35,699 bases of DNA from Gammaproteobacteria bacterium. Its GTDB lineage: Bacteria; Pseudomonadota; Gammaproteobacteria; Enterobacterales; Kangiellaceae. A program made the translations under genes and the position numbers. This document shows positions 33,749 to 35,699 of this stretch, piece after piece. Every line of letters starts with the position of its first letter. Position 1 is the stretch's first letter. The notes beneath the pieces are model-generated. The model was not told the DNA's origin and ran no database searches. It saw nothing but the letters and a program-made list of their open reading frames with translations. The stretch is from NCBI GenBank assembly GCA_029880585.1, contig JAOUOC010000006.1, positions 1 through 35,699 on the forward strand, read 5' to 3'.

Positions 33749-33885
33749 AGTGCTTTCCGAAAAAGTTAATAAAATTAGCGTTATCCAATTATAGAAAGAT
33801 AAACTGGCAAAGGTAAATGCTTTTTTGACAATGAAATGGAACAAATTTAACAGATCATCGGATCATTACGACACAATGAGGGGAA

Positions 33886-35699
33886 ATGGATCAATTAGCA
33901 CACATATTGAGTGAACTCAATGACGCACAAAAACAGGCTGTTACCGAAACGGAAAAATATCAGTTGGTTTTGGCAGGAGCCGGCTCTGGCAAAACACGCG
34001 TATTGGTACATCGTATTGCATGGTTGATTGGGCAACAACAACTTATGCCGCAAGCGATTATGGCAGTAACCTTTACCAATAAAGCCGCTGCTGAAATGCG
34101 TTCCCGTGTTGAAAGTCTGATTGGTCGCTCATCAGGAAGTATGTGGGTAGGTACTTTTCATGGTCTGGCTCATCGATTTTTGCGCGCCCATGCCAGAGAT
34201 GCCGATCTGGATGATGCTTTTCAAATTATAGACAGCGATGATCAACTCCGTTTGGTTAAAAGAATAATCAAGGAACTTAATCTGGATGATACCCAATGGC
34301 CGGCCAAGCAGGCACAATGGTTTATAAACAAACAGAAAGATGATGGTCTGAGACCTCAGGATATTCAGCATCGTGGTGATCTGTTTACCAGTACCCACTG
34401 TAAAATTTATTACCAATATGAACAGGCGTGTAAAACAGCAGGTTTGGTTGATTTTGCTGAATTACTGTTTAGATGTTATGAGGTGCTAAGGGATAACAAA
34501 CATCTGAGAGAGCATTATCAGGATCGTTTTAAACATATTCTGGTGGATGAATTTCAGGATACTAATGCAATTCAGTATGAATGGCTTAAACTGTTTGCAG
34601 GTAAGGACAATGGCATCACGATTGTCGGCGATGATGATCAAAGTATTTACGGTTGGCGGGGTGCAAAAATTGAAAATATCCAACGCTTTGGAAAAGATTA
34701 CCAACCTTTGAAGACTATTCGGCTGGAGCAAAATTACCGTTCTACTGGCTGCATCCTAAAAGCCGCCAATGCCATTATTGCCAATAACAGTGAGCGGTTG
34801 GGAAAGAACCTTTGGACCGATGGGAATGATGGTGACCCGATTTCTGTTTATGCTGCATTTAATGAACAGGAAGAAGCCCGTTTTATCGCCAGTAAAATAG
34901 CTGAATGGTTTGAACAAGGTAATGCCTACCATCAGGCTGCTATTCTTTACCGCTCAAATGCGCAATCTCGTGTTTTGGAAGAATTCCTGATTCAAAGGCA
35001 AATTCCCTATCGTATTTATGGTGGCTTTAAATTCTTTGATCGAGCTGAAATAAAAAATGTACTGGCCTATTTAAGATTAATGTACAACCGAAAAGATGAC
35101 GCGTCTTTTGAAAGAGTTGTTAACGTACCTGCCAGAGGCTTGGGCGCAAAATCAGTTGAACAGATCCGTTTAACCGCTCGTTCTCAACAAATTTCACTTT
35201 GGGATGCAGCAACACAACTTATTGCTGAAAAGGGGTTATCGACAAAAGCGCTTCAGGGACTTTCCAGCTTTTTGGATATAATATCTGAAACCTTTGATGG
35301 CATGGAAAATCTGTCCCTGGAAGAGCAAGTGGGTATCACCATTGAAGCCAGTGGCTTACTTGAAATGTATGCTCAGGAAAAAGGTGAGCAGGCCATTGCC
35401 AGAAAAGAAAATCTGGCTGAACTACAAGCTGCAGCAAGAGAATTTGACACAGAAGATTATCCTGAACTTTCACCCATGCTGGCATTTTTAACGCATGCTT
35501 CGCTGGAATCCGGTGAAAATCAGGCCGAAAAATATGAAGATTGTGTTCAGCTAATGACGCTTCATTCTGCTAAAGGTCTGGAATTTCCTTTGGTGTTTAT
35601 TGCCGGTATGGAAGAAAAACTGTTCCCGCATATGATGTCGATGGATGAACCTGACAAACTCGAAGAAGAAAGACGGCTTGCCTATGTTGGTGTCACGCG
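33886..35699 (+). CDS. uvrD: DNA helicase II UvrD (runs off right edge)
   Basis: The frame is open from the ATG at 33886 to the window end, 604 full codons of about 720. UvrD is the 3'-to-5' SF1 helicase of nucleotide excision and mismatch repair. Motifs in order: Q-motif LNDAQKQAV, Walker A AGAGSGKT (30-37), TFTNKAA, GTFHGLAHRFLR, Walker B VDEFQD (Asp221, Glu222), GDDDQSIYGWRGA, LEQNYRS, LMTLHSAKGLEFP and EERRLAYVGVT at the end. The HGLAHR and domain arrangement fit UvrD more than Rep or PcrA. GAGGGG precedes the ATG by 4 bases. Confidence 0.95.
   Translation, partial: MDQLAHILSELNDAQKQAVTETEKYQLVLAGAGSGKTRVLVHRIAWLIGQQQLMPQAIMAVTFTNKAAAEMRSRVESLIGRSSGSMWVGTFHGLAHRFLRAHARDADLDDAFQIIDSDDQLRLVKRIIKELNLDDTQWPAKQAQWFINKQKDDGLRPQDIQHRGDLFTSTHCKIYYQYEQACKTAGLVDFAELLFRCYEVLRDNKHLREHYQDRFKHILVDEFQDTNAIQYEWLKLFAGKDNGITIVGDDDQSIYGWRGAKIENIQRFGKDYQPLKTIRLEQNYRSTGCILKAANAIIANNSERLGKNLWTDGNDGDPISVYAAFNEQEEARFIASKIAEWFEQGNAYHQAAILYRSNAQSRVLEEFLIQRQIPYRIYGGFKFFDRAEIKNVLAYLRLMYNRKDDASFERVVNVPARGLGAKSVEQIRLTARSQQISLWDAATQLIAEKGLSTKALQGLSSFLDIISETFDGMENLSLEEQVGITIEASGLLEMYAQEKGEQAIARKENLAELQAAAREFDTEDYPELSPMLAFLTHASLESGENQAEKYEDCVQLMTLHSAKGLEFPLVFIAGMEEKLFPHMMSMDEPDKLEEERRLAYVGVT

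Noticed and set aside
33749-33844. 32-residue N-terminal extension of the aldehyde dehydrogenase
   Set aside because: Hydrophobic, unlike family N-termini, and the ATG at 33748 has its own GGAAAG site.

Overview
The window is an AT-rich, densely packed piece of a gammaproteobacterial chromosome. The evidence is gene content and order: ftsY-ftsE-ftsX-rpoH, lptM-dapF-DUF484-xerC, fadBA beside pepQ and yigZ, ubiK, and an RpoH-type sigma factor. A marine or aquatic heterotroph, perhaps of the Oceanospirillales/Kangiellaceae kind, is an inference only. I see no rRNA, tRNA, CRISPR array, insertion sequence or phage gene.

Layout. 1-687 (minus) is the start of a homogentisate dioxygenase that runs off the left edge. 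948-4756 (plus) carries the SRP receptor, the FtsEX division ABC complex and heat-shock sigma factor RpoH. A PAS/degenerate-GGDEF gene (minus) converges on rpoH at a shared terminator. 5835-8543 is a tight operon for LPS-transport maturation, lysine/peptidoglycan precursor synthesis and chromosome-dimer resolution. 8895-9554 is an HD-GYP phosphodiesterase. 9699-14515 is an accessory envelope-glycan block: two glycosyltransferases, a sulfotransferase-like protein and an OafA-type O-acyltransferase. 14528-18796 is a mixed set: VOC protein, beta-barrel porin, amidohydrolase lipoprotein, CAT-like acetyltransferase, zinc-ribbon coiled-coil membrane protein, and a small GTPase-like protein with an abnormal P-loop. 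19023-24517 is fatty-acid beta-oxidation (fadBA), a divergent Mpo1-like DUF962 gene and pepQ. Two tandem paralogous 7TMR-DISM/GGDEF/EAL receptors (24619-29789) lie between pepQ and yigZ. The right end has a SirB2-like protein, a two-helix orphan, a PlsC-type acyltransferase, ubiK, an aldehyde dehydrogenase and the start of uvrD.

The clearest unusual signal is a pair of tandem CIRCE elements (HrcA operators), one perfect and one with a single mismatch, directly downstream of a -10 box and upstream of rpoH. This suggests that the HrcA repressor controls synthesis of sigma-32, joining two heat-shock circuits usually treated as separate. A second regulatory signal is a PsrA-like palindrome over the -35 region of the fadBA promoter, facing the Mpo1-like gene. 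A third theme is cyclic-di-GMP: four related proteins, none with an intact GGDEF synthase motif, and two EAL proteins that share the same glycine-to-glutamate change in the conserved loop-6 motif.
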